NCBI RefSeq assembly: GCF_002217355.1
Contig: NZ_MUHA01000001.1
Span: 124,001-188,000 of the forward strand
DNA length: 64,000 nt
Source: Flavobacterium oncorhynchi
GTDB taxonomy: Bacteria; Bacteroidota; Bacteroidia; Flavobacteriales; Flavobacteriaceae
Reading direction: 5' to 3'
The translations under genes and the position numbers were made by a program. A model generated the notes under the pieces. That model did not search any database. It had not been told where the DNA came from and worked only from the letters and a program-made list of their open reading frames with translations. Of this stretch, positions 41,802 through 50,124 are shown in pieces; position 1 is the first letter of the stretch; each line of letters starts with the position of its first letter.

Positions 41802-42546
41802 GTTTCTTCTTTAAGCGCTTTTTTCTGTAAAACTTCTCCTGAAAATCAGAAGTATCTTTCCACAACAACTCAAAAATCCTTTCTTCAGATTCCGAATATA
41901 ATTTAGCATATTCATTACTCATTACCGCAACCATTTCCTTAAGAGGAGTTAAACGGCATAAATTTTTCATGCGCATTTCAAAACTCATTGTCTTATGAAA
42001 TTCCATTCTGTTTAAATCCACTAAAAAGAAATCATAATTCCCTTCAGCATTCTTTTTAATCAAAGTATTTCCTGGCGAATGATCTAAAAACTCAATTCCT
42101 TTTTCATGAAGATCAAAACTAAATCTGGTAAATTGTCTTAAAATATTCTCGCGATCAGGAAAATTTGGAATTTCAACCAGCTCTCTATAAGTCAGGTCGC
42201 ATTGAAGCTGTTCGCTGATATAAAAACTTTTCTCTAAACCTATAATCGACGAAAACTCAGCATATGCAATTGGTTTTGGTGTTCCTACGCCTAATTCTAA
42301 TAATTTATTGGCAAATTCGTATGAACGTTTTGCTTTTGATTTTCGAAAATATTTATAGGCTATTTTATTAATAAGATGTGGAACCTTAAACGATTTGATA
42401 TTTATTTTTTGATTGTTAAAATCAAAAAGTTTTATCTGATTACGCTGACCAATAACGAAGTCTTCTCCTTTGGTGTCAAAAAACTGAATAAACTCGACAA
42501 TCTCATTTTCGAATTTTTCATACCCTCGATTTAATCTTAAGATCAT
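41782..42546 (-). CDS. Lipopolysaccharide (Kdo) kinase-like protein, InaA/WaaP type
   Basis: 254 aa from the Met at 42546 (MILRLNRGYEKFENEIVEF). The frame can start 12 codons earlier at 42582, but homologues I recall begin at the Ile/Asn-rich strand. The fold is kinase-like: a glycine-poor first strand, a candidate ATP-binding lysine in INIKSFKVP, FLDHSPGNTLI as the catalytic loop with Asp and Asn, and FFLVDLNRMEF as the metal-binding DFG-like strand. It would phosphorylate Kdo or a core sugar, common where a single Kdo is present. It overlaps the convergent GT2 by 20 bases. Confidence 0.78.
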   Translation of the reverse strand: MILRLNRGYEKFENEIVEFIQFFDTKGEDFVIGQRNQIKLFDFNNQKINIKSFKVPHLINKIAYKYFRKSKAKRSYEFANKLLELGVGTPKPIAYAEFSSIIGLEKSFYISEQLQCDLTYRELVEIPNFPDRENILRQFTRFSFDLHEKGIEFLDHSPGNTLIKKNAEGNYDFFLVDLNRMEFHKTMSFEMRMKNLCRLTPLKEMVAVMSNEYAKLYSESEERIFELLWKDTSDFQEKFYRKKRLKKKLKFWKK

Positions 42547-42605
42547 AAAAAATGTTTCAGCAAATTTAGTTAGTTTTACCATCTAATAAAAAAAAAATAT
42601 CGATA

Positions 42606-43568
42606 ATGCGTATTACACTAATAAGTCTTGACAATTGGGGACTCAATAAACATATTGCTTCAACACTAGAAAAACAAGGACATATAGTTAAGCATATCGA
42701 TTTTAATACCTTCAAATACAAATACCCCACTGTATTACACAAGGCATACAATTTTATTTTAAAGGCTTTAAACAAACCAAACCTAAAACACCAGCATTTT
42801 GGTAAAGAAATTTTAAACCGTTTAGAGGAAAACAAGGAAATTCAAGATGTTATTTTAACAATAAAAGGTGATTTTATAGATCCTAAAAGTATTCTTGAAT
42901 TTAAAAAATATACTAAAAAATCTATTGGCTTTTTTAACGACAATATTTATCGCTGCCCAAAAATTAAACGAGTTTTACATTGTTTTGATGATGTTTTTTC
43001 GTTCGAAAAAGAAGACTGTGCGAAATTCAATCTAAAATTCGCTCCAAATTGGATTTACAATAACAACGTTTCTGTAAGCAGCAATGCTCCTTTTGAGTAT
43101 GATGTTTTCAATATTAGTTCAATCGATAAAAGACTTCCAATTTTAATTCGAATCGCTGATGAGTTAAAATCTAAAACAATAAAATTCAAATTTATTGTTT
43201 ACGATAAAAAACGTAAACCTGTTGATAATACCATTACTTATATCAACAAACATATGCCATTGTCTGAAGTAAACGACTATATCAACCGCTCAAAAGTACT
43301 TTTAGACATTAACAGAATTGGTCAAATTGGGTTAACTTTTAGAGTTTTTGAAAGTTTAGGTTTAGATAAAAAATTAATTACTACGAACTCTGACATCAAA
43401 AATTACGATTTTTATAATCCTAACAACATCCTTATTATTGATGAAAGGAATCCTGTAATTTCTGCTGATTTTTTTAAAAACGAATACGAAAAAATCCCAG
43501 ATTCTATCTTGCATCAATATACTATCGAAGGATGGTGCGAGAATGTAATTTTTAAAAATCTCAAGTAA
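42606..43568 (+). CDS. Glycosyltransferase-like LPS biosynthesis protein (Eps11J/CgeB-like)
   Basis: 320 aa without membrane segments. A Rossmann-like N-terminus (MRITLISLDNWGLNKHIAST) and a C-terminal half with LPILIRIADELK, NKHMPLSEVNDYINRSKVLLDI and GLTFRVFESLGLDKKLITTN resemble GT-B proteins of the CgeB and Eps11J groups. The ExxxLG segment in FESLGLDK is where such enzymes bind the donor phosphate. The family call is moderate. Divergent promoters with the kinase-like gene would have to overlap coding sequence, because the starts are at most 60 bases apart. Confidence 0.7.
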   Translation: MRITLISLDNWGLNKHIASTLEKQGHIVKHIDFNTFKYKYPTVLHKAYNFILKALNKPNLKHQHFGKEILNRLEENKEIQDVILTIKGDFIDPKSILEFKKYTKKSIGFFNDNIYRCPKIKRVLHCFDDVFSFEKEDCAKFNLKFAPNWIYNNNVSVSSNAPFEYDVFNISSIDKRLPILIRIADELKSKTIKFKFIVYDKKRKPVDNTITYINKHMPLSEVNDYINRSKVLLDINRIGQIGLTFRVFESLGLDKKLITTNSDIKNYDFYNPNNILIIDERNPVISADFFKNEYEKIPDSILHQYTIEGWCENVIFKNLK

Positions 43569-43803
43569 ATCTTTTACATTTTAAAGCCTTTCATTATTAA
43601 AAACTGAACGTATTTGACGATCTCATACCGTGCTGTTCATTTATTTTATGCTTTTATTAACCAATTTATACCTCTTAAATACATAAAAAAACAGGCTGTA
43701 ATTCGTTCAATTTTAATTAATCATTCTGTATGTTTGCACAAAAATAAAAATATCACCTCACTTTCATTGTCAAACTTTGGTGTTATTCAATATGTAAAAC
43801 AAA

Positions 43804-44955
43804 ATGAATTTCACCTTTTCTCTGATTATAATTGCCGCCTTAATTGCTTTAGTATTATCTGTTGTAACAATTAATCGATTAGTAAAAATAAAGTTAACTG
43901 ACGTTAGTTATCCCGAAATTGACGGACTGCGAGGTTATTTAGCCTTTTTTGTTTTCTTACACCATAGTTATATATGGCAGGTATATTTAAAAACTGAAAA
44001 TTGGGAAGATCCAGAATCTAATTTATTCAATCAATTTGGAGAAACCACTGTTGTTTTCTTTTTTATAATTACTGCTTTTTTATTTACAACCAAATTACTA
44101 AATAATAGAACGGGAGAAATCGACTGGTCAAACTATCTTAAATCAAGATTTTTCAGGCTTTTTCCAATGTATTTCTTCTCTGTAATTATTATTTTTATTC
44201 TGGCTGCCTGCTTGACTAATTTTACTGTTAGAGTTCCATTTTTAGAAAACTTAAAAAGCATTCTTTCCTGGATATTTTTTAACGTCAGCAAGCAAAATTC
44301 AAACTTAAATGGTTTAGAAGATACTTTTATTCTAAATGCCGGAATTACTTGGACATTGCCTTACGAATGGATTTTTTACTTTTTATTGCCTCTTATTGCA
44401 TTGTTCTTTAAAATAAAAATCAACTACAAAGCCTTAATCGGTTTTACAATTACCGCCGCAATAATTATGGTTATAAACAAATCGTCATTAAGACATTTTA
44501 TGCCTTTTATTGGCGGAATTTGTGTTGCATTAATATTAAACACAAAAAAGTTTAATACGATTTTAAAACAGAAAAAGTACACCTTATTAGCACTGTTATT
44601 ATTAGCTGTTTCAGTCTATTTTTTCAACAGCGGCAGAAAACCTTATCCGCTGATAGCAGCGTCTATTGTATTTTTGATTATCGCATCTGGAAACAATTTT
44701 TTCGGAGTTTTATCGAGTGCTTTTTCGCGTAAATTTGGTCAAATTACCTACAGTCTATATTTACTTCATGGTATTTTACTGTTTGTTATATTTCATTACA
44801 TCGTTGGTTTTGAAAAAGCAAAAACATTAACCGACGTTGAATTTTGGTCGATTATTACTGTATCTGTTTTTCCTTTAATACTGATTTGTCAGCTGACTTT
44901 TAAATACATCGAACTGCCTTTGATGTCTTTAGCAAAAAGAAAAAACAAAGCGTAA
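43804..44955 (+). CDS. Acyltransferase 3 family membrane protein
   Basis: 383 aa with about ten membrane helices. IDGLRGYLAFFVFLHHS carries the family's (D/E)GLRG and catalytic His pair near residues 40-56. SRFFRLFPMYFF is the second conserved motif (R-x2-R-x2-P). Members O-acylate sugars of surface polysaccharides or lipid carriers, so this enzyme likely decorates the glycan built by the neighbouring transferases. TATGTTTG near 43728-43735 is a possible -7 box. The gap before it (43569-43803) holds no recognised gene. Confidence 0.88.
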   Translation: MNFTFSLIIIAALIALVLSVVTINRLVKIKLTDVSYPEIDGLRGYLAFFVFLHHSYIWQVYLKTENWEDPESNLFNQFGETTVVFFFIITAFLFTTKLLNNRTGEIDWSNYLKSRFFRLFPMYFFSVIIIFILAACLTNFTVRVPFLENLKSILSWIFFNVSKQNSNLNGLEDTFILNAGITWTLPYEWIFYFLLPLIALFFKIKINYKALIGFTITAAIIMVINKSSLRHFMPFIGGICVALILNTKKFNTILKQKKYTLLALLLLAVSVYFFNSGRKPYPLIAASIVFLIIASGNNFFGVLSSAFSRKFGQITYSLYLLHGILLFVIFHYIVGFEKAKTLTDVEFWSIITVSVFPLILICQLTFKYIELPLMSLAKRKNKA

Positions 44956-45055
44956 TCTATCAAATATTTGAGCAAAGCAAGGAAATAAAAGCGTAATTTA
45001 TTATTTTTTTTTATTGCTACCTTTGCAATCTCAATAGCCCATTACATTTTACAAA

Positions 45056-45616
45056 ATGAACGAAGAAATACTAAAAGCATACGAAGTAATCAAAGAAGGC
45101 GGCATTATACTTTACCCAACTGATACTGTTTGGGGAATTGGCTGCGATGCTACAAATCCTGAAGCTGTTGCTAAAATATACAAGCTGAAACAACGTGCCG
45201 AAACACAAAGCATGATTGTTTTAATGAATGGTGAAAAAATGATGTACAATGTTTTTAAAAACATTCCAGAGGTAGCTTGGCAAATTTTAGATTTATCTGA
45301 AAAACCAACAACTTTAATTTTAGATGAACCTAGAAATGTTGCTGCCAATATCATTGCCGCAGATAATTCGCTTGGAGTAAGATTAGTAAAAGAACCTTTT
45401 TGTTTTAAATTACTAGAGCGAATGAAAAAACCACTGGTTTCAACATCAGCAAATATTTCGGGGCAGCCTACTCCAATTGCTTTTAAAGATATTAACCCTG
45501 CAATCATCAATGGAGTTGATTATGTGGTTAATTTATATCACGATAAAGTTGCTGGAAAACCTTCAACAATTATAAAACTGACAAACGATTCACAGGTAAA
45601 AGTGATTAGAAAATAA
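45056..45616 (+). CDS. tsaC: L-threonylcarbamoyladenylate synthase (YrdC/Sua5 domain)
   Basis: 186 aa, a single YrdC domain without the Sua5 C-terminal part. ILYPTDTVWGIGCDATN binds threonine and ATP, YKLKQRAETQSMIVL follows, and LVSTSANISGQPT is the closing motif. The enzyme makes threonylcarbamoyl-AMP for the t6A37 modification of ANN-decoding tRNAs. TACCTTTG near 45019-45026 is a good -7 box. The gene is followed at once by the hairpin element E. Confidence 0.92.
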   Translation: MNEEILKAYEVIKEGGIILYPTDTVWGIGCDATNPEAVAKIYKLKQRAETQSMIVLMNGEKMMYNVFKNIPEVAWQILDLSEKPTTLILDEPRNVAANIIAADNSLGVRLVKEPFCFKLLERMKKPLVSTSANISGQPTPIAFKDINPAIINGVDYVVNLYHDKVAGKPSTIIKLTNDSQVKVIRK

Positions 45617-45620
45617 AAAG

Positions 45621-45675
45621 CTTCGACTTCGCTCAGTCAGACAGATCTTTTATGTCATCCTGAGCGAAGTCGAAG
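45621..45675. repeat. 16-bp perfect inverted repeat, CTTCGAC-type (element E)
   Basis: CTTCGACTTCGCTCAG (45621-45636) pairs with CTGAGCGAAGTCGAAG (45660-45675) across 23 bases. Each arm is GC-richer than its surroundings. Very similar sequences are frequent between genes in Flavobacteria. It lies 4 bases after the tsaC stop codon, between convergent genes, and probably also terminates transcription. Confidence 0.85.
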
Positions 45676-45695
45676 GACTTTTCACATTAAAGAGA

Positions 45696-45734
45696 CCTTT
45701 GAACCTTTGCTACTCTGCCCCTTTGTACCTCTAT
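45696..45734. repeat. Single-arm CCTTTG-word repeat abutting a stop codon (element B2)
   Basis: CCTTTGAACCTTTG, TACTCTG and CCCCTTTG words run in tandem and end in the TAG stop (minus strand, CTA at 45731-45733) of the cysteine desulfurase. The words match the right arm of element B1 at 10004-10039. No left arm is present; element E occupies that place. Confidence 0.65.
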
Positions 45735-46855
45735 ACAACTTTCAAGGATTCAATCAGCCAATCAATATCTTCTTTTGTGTTGTAATGACTGAATGAAATT
45801 CTAAGATTTGGCAGTTGTAAATCATCTTCTGAAAGCATTTCCTTTAAAACATGCGATGGCTTTATGCTTCCAGATTGGCAGGCGCTTCCTCTGGAAACTG
45901 CAATTCCTTTCATATCTAAACTAAACAAAAGCATCGACGTTTTATCTGAAGAAAACGGAAGCGTGATATTGATGATATTATAAAAATCATCTTTTCTCCC
46001 ATTAATTTTAAAACCAGAAAAATGAGCTTCTAACTGCTCAATAAGATATTTCTTAAGCTCAGAAATGTATTCGCGTTCCTCAGTTAAATTCTCATAAGAA
46101 ACGGACAAGGCTTTTGCCATTCCAGCAATTTGATGTACCGCTTCTGTACCTGCGCGAAGTCCTTTTTCTTGCTCGCCCCCAAAAAACAAAGGCTGTAATC
46201 CAGAATTTTTTCGAACAAAAGCAAAACCAACGCCTTTAGGCCCGTGAAATTTGTGTGCACTGGCTAAAATAAAATCAACCGGAGTTTTTTGCAGATCAAT
46301 TTCGGTTTTCCCAATTGATTGAACCGTATCTGAATGAAATAAGGCGTTATATTGCTTGCAAATAACCCCAACTCTATCCAAGTCTAAAATAGCGCCTGTT
46401 TCGTTGTTTACATGCATTAAACTAACGATTGTTTTTTTCTCGTCGCTTAACAAATTAGACAAATGCGTCAAATCAAGACTTCCATCAGCATTTATCTTCA
46501 CATAATCAACCTGAACACCATATTCTTCCTCTAATGCCATAACAGCGTGCAAAACGGCATGATGTTCTATTTTTGAAGTAATAATTCGTTCTATCTTAAG
46601 ATCTTCTACTGCCGATCTCAAAATCCAGTTATCAGCCTCAGTTCCTCCCGAAGTAAAAATAATTTCCTGAGCTGAACAATTTAAATGTTTAGCAATACTT
46701 TTTCTAGAAAGTTCTAAAACTGTTTTTGCATTTCGCCCAAAACTATGTGTAGATGATGGATTACCAAAATCTTCAGTCATTACTTTAGTCATTTCCTGAA
46801 TAACTTCAGGACGCATTGCAGTTGTTGAGGCGTTATCGAGGTATACTTTTTTCAT
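45731..46855 (-). CDS. Cysteine desulfurase (NifS/IscS family)
   Basis: 374 aa from ATG 46855 (MKKVYLDNASTTAMRP); a Met 15 codons upstream would overlap the divergent gene's promoter. K202 (SAHKFHGPKG) binds PLP, and C326 in SRGSACQSG carries the persulfide on a flexible loop. The IEHHAVL segment has the stacking His. It takes sulfur from cysteine for Fe-S clusters or tRNA thiolation. There is no adjacent iscU or suf gene, so tRNA modification or a general sulfur supply is as likely as cluster assembly. Confidence 0.9.
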   Translation of the reverse strand: MKKVYLDNASTTAMRPEVIQEMTKVMTEDFGNPSSTHSFGRNAKTVLELSRKSIAKHLNCSAQEIIFTSGGTEADNWILRSAVEDLKIERIITSKIEHHAVLHAVMALEEEYGVQVDYVKINADGSLDLTHLSNLLSDEKKTIVSLMHVNNETGAILDLDRVGVICKQYNALFHSDTVQSIGKTEIDLQKTPVDFILASAHKFHGPKGVGFAFVRKNSGLQPLFFGGEQEKGLRAGTEAVHQIAGMAKALSVSYENLTEEREYISELKKYLIEQLEAHFSGFKINGRKDDFYNIINITLPFSSDKTSMLLFSLDMKGIAVSRGSACQSGSIKPSHVLKEMLSEDDLQLPNLRISFSHYNTKEDIDWLIESLKVV

Positions 46856-46942
46856 TGTTGCAAAGTTATGAAATATCAATTGTCTAATCTTAAATATCAT
46901 TTGCCAAATTTTTCACTATTTTTGACCCAAATAAAATTTACG

Positions 46943-47917
46943 ATGAAAAAATATGCAAGCCTTGTATTATTGGCGTTTTTGTTAAACGGCTGTGACGATG
47001 GCGACCTTACAGTAGATACAATCGATTTTGATAATGTAACAGCGGCAAGTTGTGACCCTACAACTAATACTTTAATTTACAAACTTAAAACGCAAGAATC
47101 ATTATTGCTTCAATTACCGCAGGCAAATGGAATTGTAAACGATCCTAACGTTTACATCTACGACATCGACAACAATCAATACCGTGTGGTATATAGAGCT
47201 TACGACGGTAAAGTAGAAACTACTAATATTTGCGGCGCTATACCGCCAAGAACTCCAAATGTTACTGAAGAATGGTTAGGAAAAACCGGTAAAATTGTAA
47301 TTACAACGACACAAATAGCAACTGATCCTGATGTAAACGGAGCAACAAGAATTAATGGCTACAACCACAATATTGTATTTCAAAACATCACTTTTGCAAA
47401 ACCTGCAGGAGATCAAGTTGAAGCCGAATTTCCGTTTGGAGATTATAAAACTACAGTTACTCCAGCTAATTTAACGTTTCAAAATGCTGCCAGCGGCGAA
47501 GCATTTATTTGTCCTGACAACTTAACGGTTTACAATTACAATACGTCCTTTACTTTAACAATCGAAAACTTTGATCAAAGTTTACTTGATAATGTAGTTA
47601 CCCCTCCAGGAAAGCCAAGAACAGGAGCAATTGGAGCAACTACAAACAAGCTTTTTTACAGAACTTTTTTAAGCGGGACTGGAAGTATTTCTGCTGGCTA
47701 TTTTTGTCAAAAAACTACTCCTTCGTTACCTGCTGTAAATGAAACTTGGGTAGGTGAAAATACAAACGCAGATCTAAAAGCAGAAATACAAGTTACGACA
47801 GAACAATCAGGTCCAAACTTTATTCATACCATTGTTCTTGCAAACGTTTCGCTAGTAAAAGGAAATAGTAAATTTAGACTTGGAACTAGTTTTCTTCTAG
47901 GAAAAATCACCAAGTAA
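46943..47917 (+). CDS. Conserved hypothetical lipoprotein
   Basis: 324 aa from ATG 46943 (MKKYASLVLLAFLLNGC). An upstream in-frame Met at 46868 would add 25 residues before a good signal peptide and is rejected. C17 is the lipobox cysteine (LLNGC), followed by acidic residues DDGD that in Bacteroidota can favour surface export. The mature protein is beta-rich and looks like two similar halves, each with a cysteine-aided turn (ATNICGAIPPRTP against GYFCQKTTPSLP) and an ETWVG or EEWLG motif. I do not recognise the family. Double terminators follow. Confidence 0.7.
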   Translation: MKKYASLVLLAFLLNGCDDGDLTVDTIDFDNVTAASCDPTTNTLIYKLKTQESLLLQLPQANGIVNDPNVYIYDIDNNQYRVVYRAYDGKVETTNICGAIPPRTPNVTEEWLGKTGKIVITTTQIATDPDVNGATRINGYNHNIVFQNITFAKPAGDQVEAEFPFGDYKTTVTPANLTFQNAASGEAFICPDNLTVYNYNTSFTLTIENFDQSLLDNVVTPPGKPRTGAIGATTNKLFYRTFLSGTGSISAGYFCQKTTPSLPAVNETWVGENTNADLKAEIQVTTEQSGPNFIHTIVLANVSLVKGNSKFRLGTSFLLGKITK

Positions 47918-47939
47918 AAAAGCAAAAAACAAAATAAAA

Positions 47940-47986
47940 AAGAAGCAAGGACAACGTTCAAAAACGGTCCTTGCTTCTTTTTTTTA
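47940..47986 (+). terminator. Strong terminator after the lipoprotein gene
   Basis: AAGAAGCAAGGAC (47940-47952) pairs with GTCCTTGCTTCTT (47967-47979), followed by a T-run. Confidence 0.9.
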
Positions 47987-47993
47987 TTCCTAC

Positions 47994-48057
47994 AAAAAAC
48001 GTCCGTTTTTCAAGACTGATTTTAATCAAAATTCAGAATGAAAAACGGACGTTTTTT
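47994..48057. terminator. Second, long hairpin between convergent genes
   Basis: AAAAAACGTCCGTTTTTC (47994-48011) pairs perfectly over 18 bp with 48040-48057. The loop contains a smaller imperfect stem (CTGATTTT with AAAATTCAG). It suits termination from the Smr gene side, giving one hairpin per direction in this gap. Confidence 0.85.
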
Positions 48058-48097
48058 TATGCTTTTAAAACAGCTTATTTAAGATTTAAAAACCTGT

Positions 48098-48649
48098 TTA
48101 TTTATTGTTTTGTCTAAAATAAACTTCGGTCGCACCCAGTCCATATTTTTGATAATTGGCGTCTTGAAAATCTATACCATCATAACGACCCAATAAAAAA
48201 TCCAGTTCCGCTTTTAAAATTCCTTCGCCGACACCGTGAATAAAAACAATTTTTGGAATGCGGTTTTTGATCGCAAATTCAATGTGTCTTTTTGCCGTTT
48301 CAGTCTGCAAAGTTAAGATGTCATAATTCGACATTCCGCGTTTATTTGGAACCAGCTTTTCAATATGCAAATCAAATTCTGGAGCCGAAATTTCGCGTTT
48401 ATCTTTGCGTTCTTTGACAAAACTACGTGGTTTTGGCTCTGTTTTTTCTTTTGAAATCTCATTTAAATCTATTCTTTTAATAGAATTCATTAAATTACTG
48501 GTTTCTTGAATTTTAAGCAATTCATTGACAAAAAATGTCATCATAAATCCATCCTCAGTTTCAATCAAAACCTCATTGTTTTTCACTGAAACTACCGTTC
48601 CGTTTATGGCTTCGTCTAAGACAGAAACCTTATCTCCTTTAGTCAACAT
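48098..48649 (-). CDS. Smr domain protein with N-terminal KOW/DUF2027-like part (MutS2-like)
   Basis: 183 aa from ATG 48649 (MLTKGDKVSVLDEAINGTVV). The N-terminal 65 residues are a small beta barrel as in DUF2027 or MutS2 KOW parts. After a charged linker, EFDLHIEKLVP begins the Smr domain with the family DLH motif, IVFIHGVGEGILKAEL and a GLGATEVYF end. Smr domains can nick branched DNA or cleave RNA at ribosome stalls. The start codon overlaps the end of the upstream small gene (ATGTTGACTAA), so translational coupling is likely. An earlier Met at 48691 lies inside that gene. Confidence 0.87.
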   Translation of the reverse strand: MLTKGDKVSVLDEAINGTVVSVKNNEVLIETEDGFMMTFFVNELLKIQETSNLMNSIKRIDLNEISKEKTEPKPRSFVKERKDKREISAPEFDLHIEKLVPNKRGMSNYDILTLQTETAKRHIEFAIKNRIPKIVFIHGVGEGILKAELDFLLGRYDGIDFQDANYQKYGLGATEVYFRQNNK

Positions 48650-48824
48650 CCTTCTCTTCTTTATCTTGGTTTTTACTTGGTGTTTTTGCACTCAGCTGCA
48701 TCATTCCATACATGAAAACTGCAATTGCAATTACCGTTATATAGATATTTTTTTCTGCCGAAACCTGCTCATATAACGCAACCGAAATGGCAAGAATCAT
48801 AATTAAAATTTTAAACGTTTTCAT
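48639..48824 (-). CDS. Small two-helix membrane protein coupled to the Smr gene
   Basis: 61 aa. Two hydrophobic segments (about 5-20 and 28-44) are followed by a polar tail rich in Lys, Asp and Glu. No known family is recognised. Evidence that it is real: it stands alone upstream of the Smr gene, its stop codon overlaps the Smr start by 11 bases, and its residues are those of a membrane protein, not of a shadow frame. Function unknown. Confidence 0.6.
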   Translation of the reverse strand: MKTFKILIMILAISVALYEQVSAEKNIYITVIAIAVFMYGMMQLSAKTPSKNQDKEEKDVD

Positions 48825-48930
48825 ATTTTAAAGTTTAAGAATTCAAAAGTAGCAAACTTTAAAGTAACAGTTCCCTCCTCTTGAAATGTTATCTTATATT
48901 TTTTTCGTAAAATTGTAAAAAAAAGTCACC

Positions 48931-49215
48931 GTGTCTTTAGAAAAATATATGATCCCCTGCATGTTCAAAACGCTCTTTGGAATTGAGTGTTTAGGCTGCG
49001 GTTTTCAGCGATCATTATTCTTACTTTTTCAAGGTGAATTTTTAGCGGCTTTTAATATGTATCCGGCAGTTTACACTACCCTTTTATTTTTGATTTTAGT
49101 CGTTTTATATTTTGTGGACAAGTCAAGAAATTATCAAAAAATAATTTGGAAAGCAGCAAGCCTTAATATCATTTTTATGCTTGTCGGTTACTTTTACAAA
49201 CACTTTTATCTTTGA
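48931..49215 (+). CDS. DUF2752 family membrane protein (GTG start)
   Basis: 94 aa starting at GTG 48931 (MSLEKYMIPCMFKTLFG). The family motif C-x-F-K-x2-F-G-x2-C-x-G-C-G-x2-R is present as CMFKTLFGIECLGCGFQRS, followed by two membrane helices (about 38-60 and 70-88). The cysteine cluster and arginine are invariant in DUF2752 proteins, but their function is unknown; metal or Fe-S binding near the membrane is a guess. An internal ATG at 48949 would drop six residues and is possible. Confidence 0.82.
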   Translation: MSLEKYMIPCMFKTLFGIECLGCGFQRSLFLLFQGEFLAAFNMYPAVYTTLLFLILVVLYFVDKSRNYQKIIWKAASLNIIFMLVGYFYKHFYL

Positions 49216-49232
49216 TGATTTTGATCGTTTTT

Positions 49233-49934
49233 TTACTTCTTAATTTTATTCAAAATATCATTCATCATCTCAATTTGCACTTTCTGAATTTCGATTAATT
49301 CTTGCTGTTGATGCATAATTAAATGATCAATTTTATCGTGAATCATTCTAATTTCTAATTCCGATTTTAAGTTAATCATATAGTCTTTTTTGGCACGATT
49401 TCGATCCTTCTCTTCTTGACGATTTTGACTCATCATAATCACCGGCGCTTGCAAAGCTGCAATACAGGATAAGATCAAATTCAGCAAAATAAACGGATAT
49501 GGATCAAACCCTTTATTGACCAAAATATAAACATTCGAGCCAATCCAAATAATAATAAAAGCCAGAAACGAAATTATAAAAGTCCAGCTTCCTCCAAAAT
49601 CTGCCACTTGATCAGCAATCTTCTGTCCAATACTCCTCGTCTCAACTTCATCTTCAACAATACTTACTATTGACTTATCTTCTTTCAAAGAAGAAATAAC
49701 ATTCTTTTCAAGATCTGAAAGCGCTCCAATTTCAGTAGACAAATAATTCGAAATATATTTCTGGCGATATTGATTCAACTCCTCTACAGCTATACAATCG
49801 TCATCGCAAAAAGAAGGATGATCTTTGACAATTAAACCTAATATTGGGTCATGAATTGATTTTCCGTAAATTTTCTCACTTATAGGAAAATCTATATTTG
49901 AAATTGCACTCTTAAACGTTGAATTGTTTTTCAT
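49233..49934 (-). CDS. DUF1003 domain membrane protein
   Basis: 233 aa. The N-terminal part (1-100) has a small cysteine-containing domain (HPSFCDDDCIAVEEL) and an acidic helix. Residues 105-190 are the DUF1003 core: IADQVADFGGSWTFIISF, a paired helix, NLILSCIAALQAPVIMMSQNRQEEKDR and AKKDYMINLKSELEIRMIHDK. A C-terminal coiled coil (about 190-230) follows. Two membrane helices are predicted. The family is widespread and uncharacterised. It converges on the DUF2752 gene with a 17-base gap and no visible terminator. Confidence 0.85.
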   Translation of the reverse strand: MKNNSTFKSAISNIDFPISEKIYGKSIHDPILGLIVKDHPSFCDDDCIAVEELNQYRQKYISNYLSTEIGALSDLEKNVISSLKEDKSIVSIVEDEVETRSIGQKIADQVADFGGSWTFIISFLAFIIIWIGSNVYILVNKGFDPYPFILLNLILSCIAALQAPVIMMSQNRQEEKDRNRAKKDYMINLKSELEIRMIHDKIDHLIMHQQQELIEIQKVQIEMMNDILNKIKK

Positions 49935-50124
49935 TTTTGTAAATTTTATAGGCTAATTTACACAATTAACTTCTTAAGAATCATATTATATTTTAGATTT
50001 CAGCAAACTTTCATTTATCACAAATACAACCCGAAGCACAAAATTTCTTTAGTTAATTCGTGCCTGTATTTACAAAAAACACCTTACTTTTAACGTTTTA
50101 AAATATCCATTCAATTTTATAATT

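Noticed and set aside
43614-43874. An 86-codon plus-strand frame before the acyltransferase
   Set aside because: It overlaps the true acyltransferase start in another frame, has no conserved features and crosses a likely promoter box.
46868-46942. Upstream Met for the lipoprotein at 46943
   Set aside because: It would place 25 residues before a complete signal peptide and lipobox, and it overlaps the divergent promoter region.
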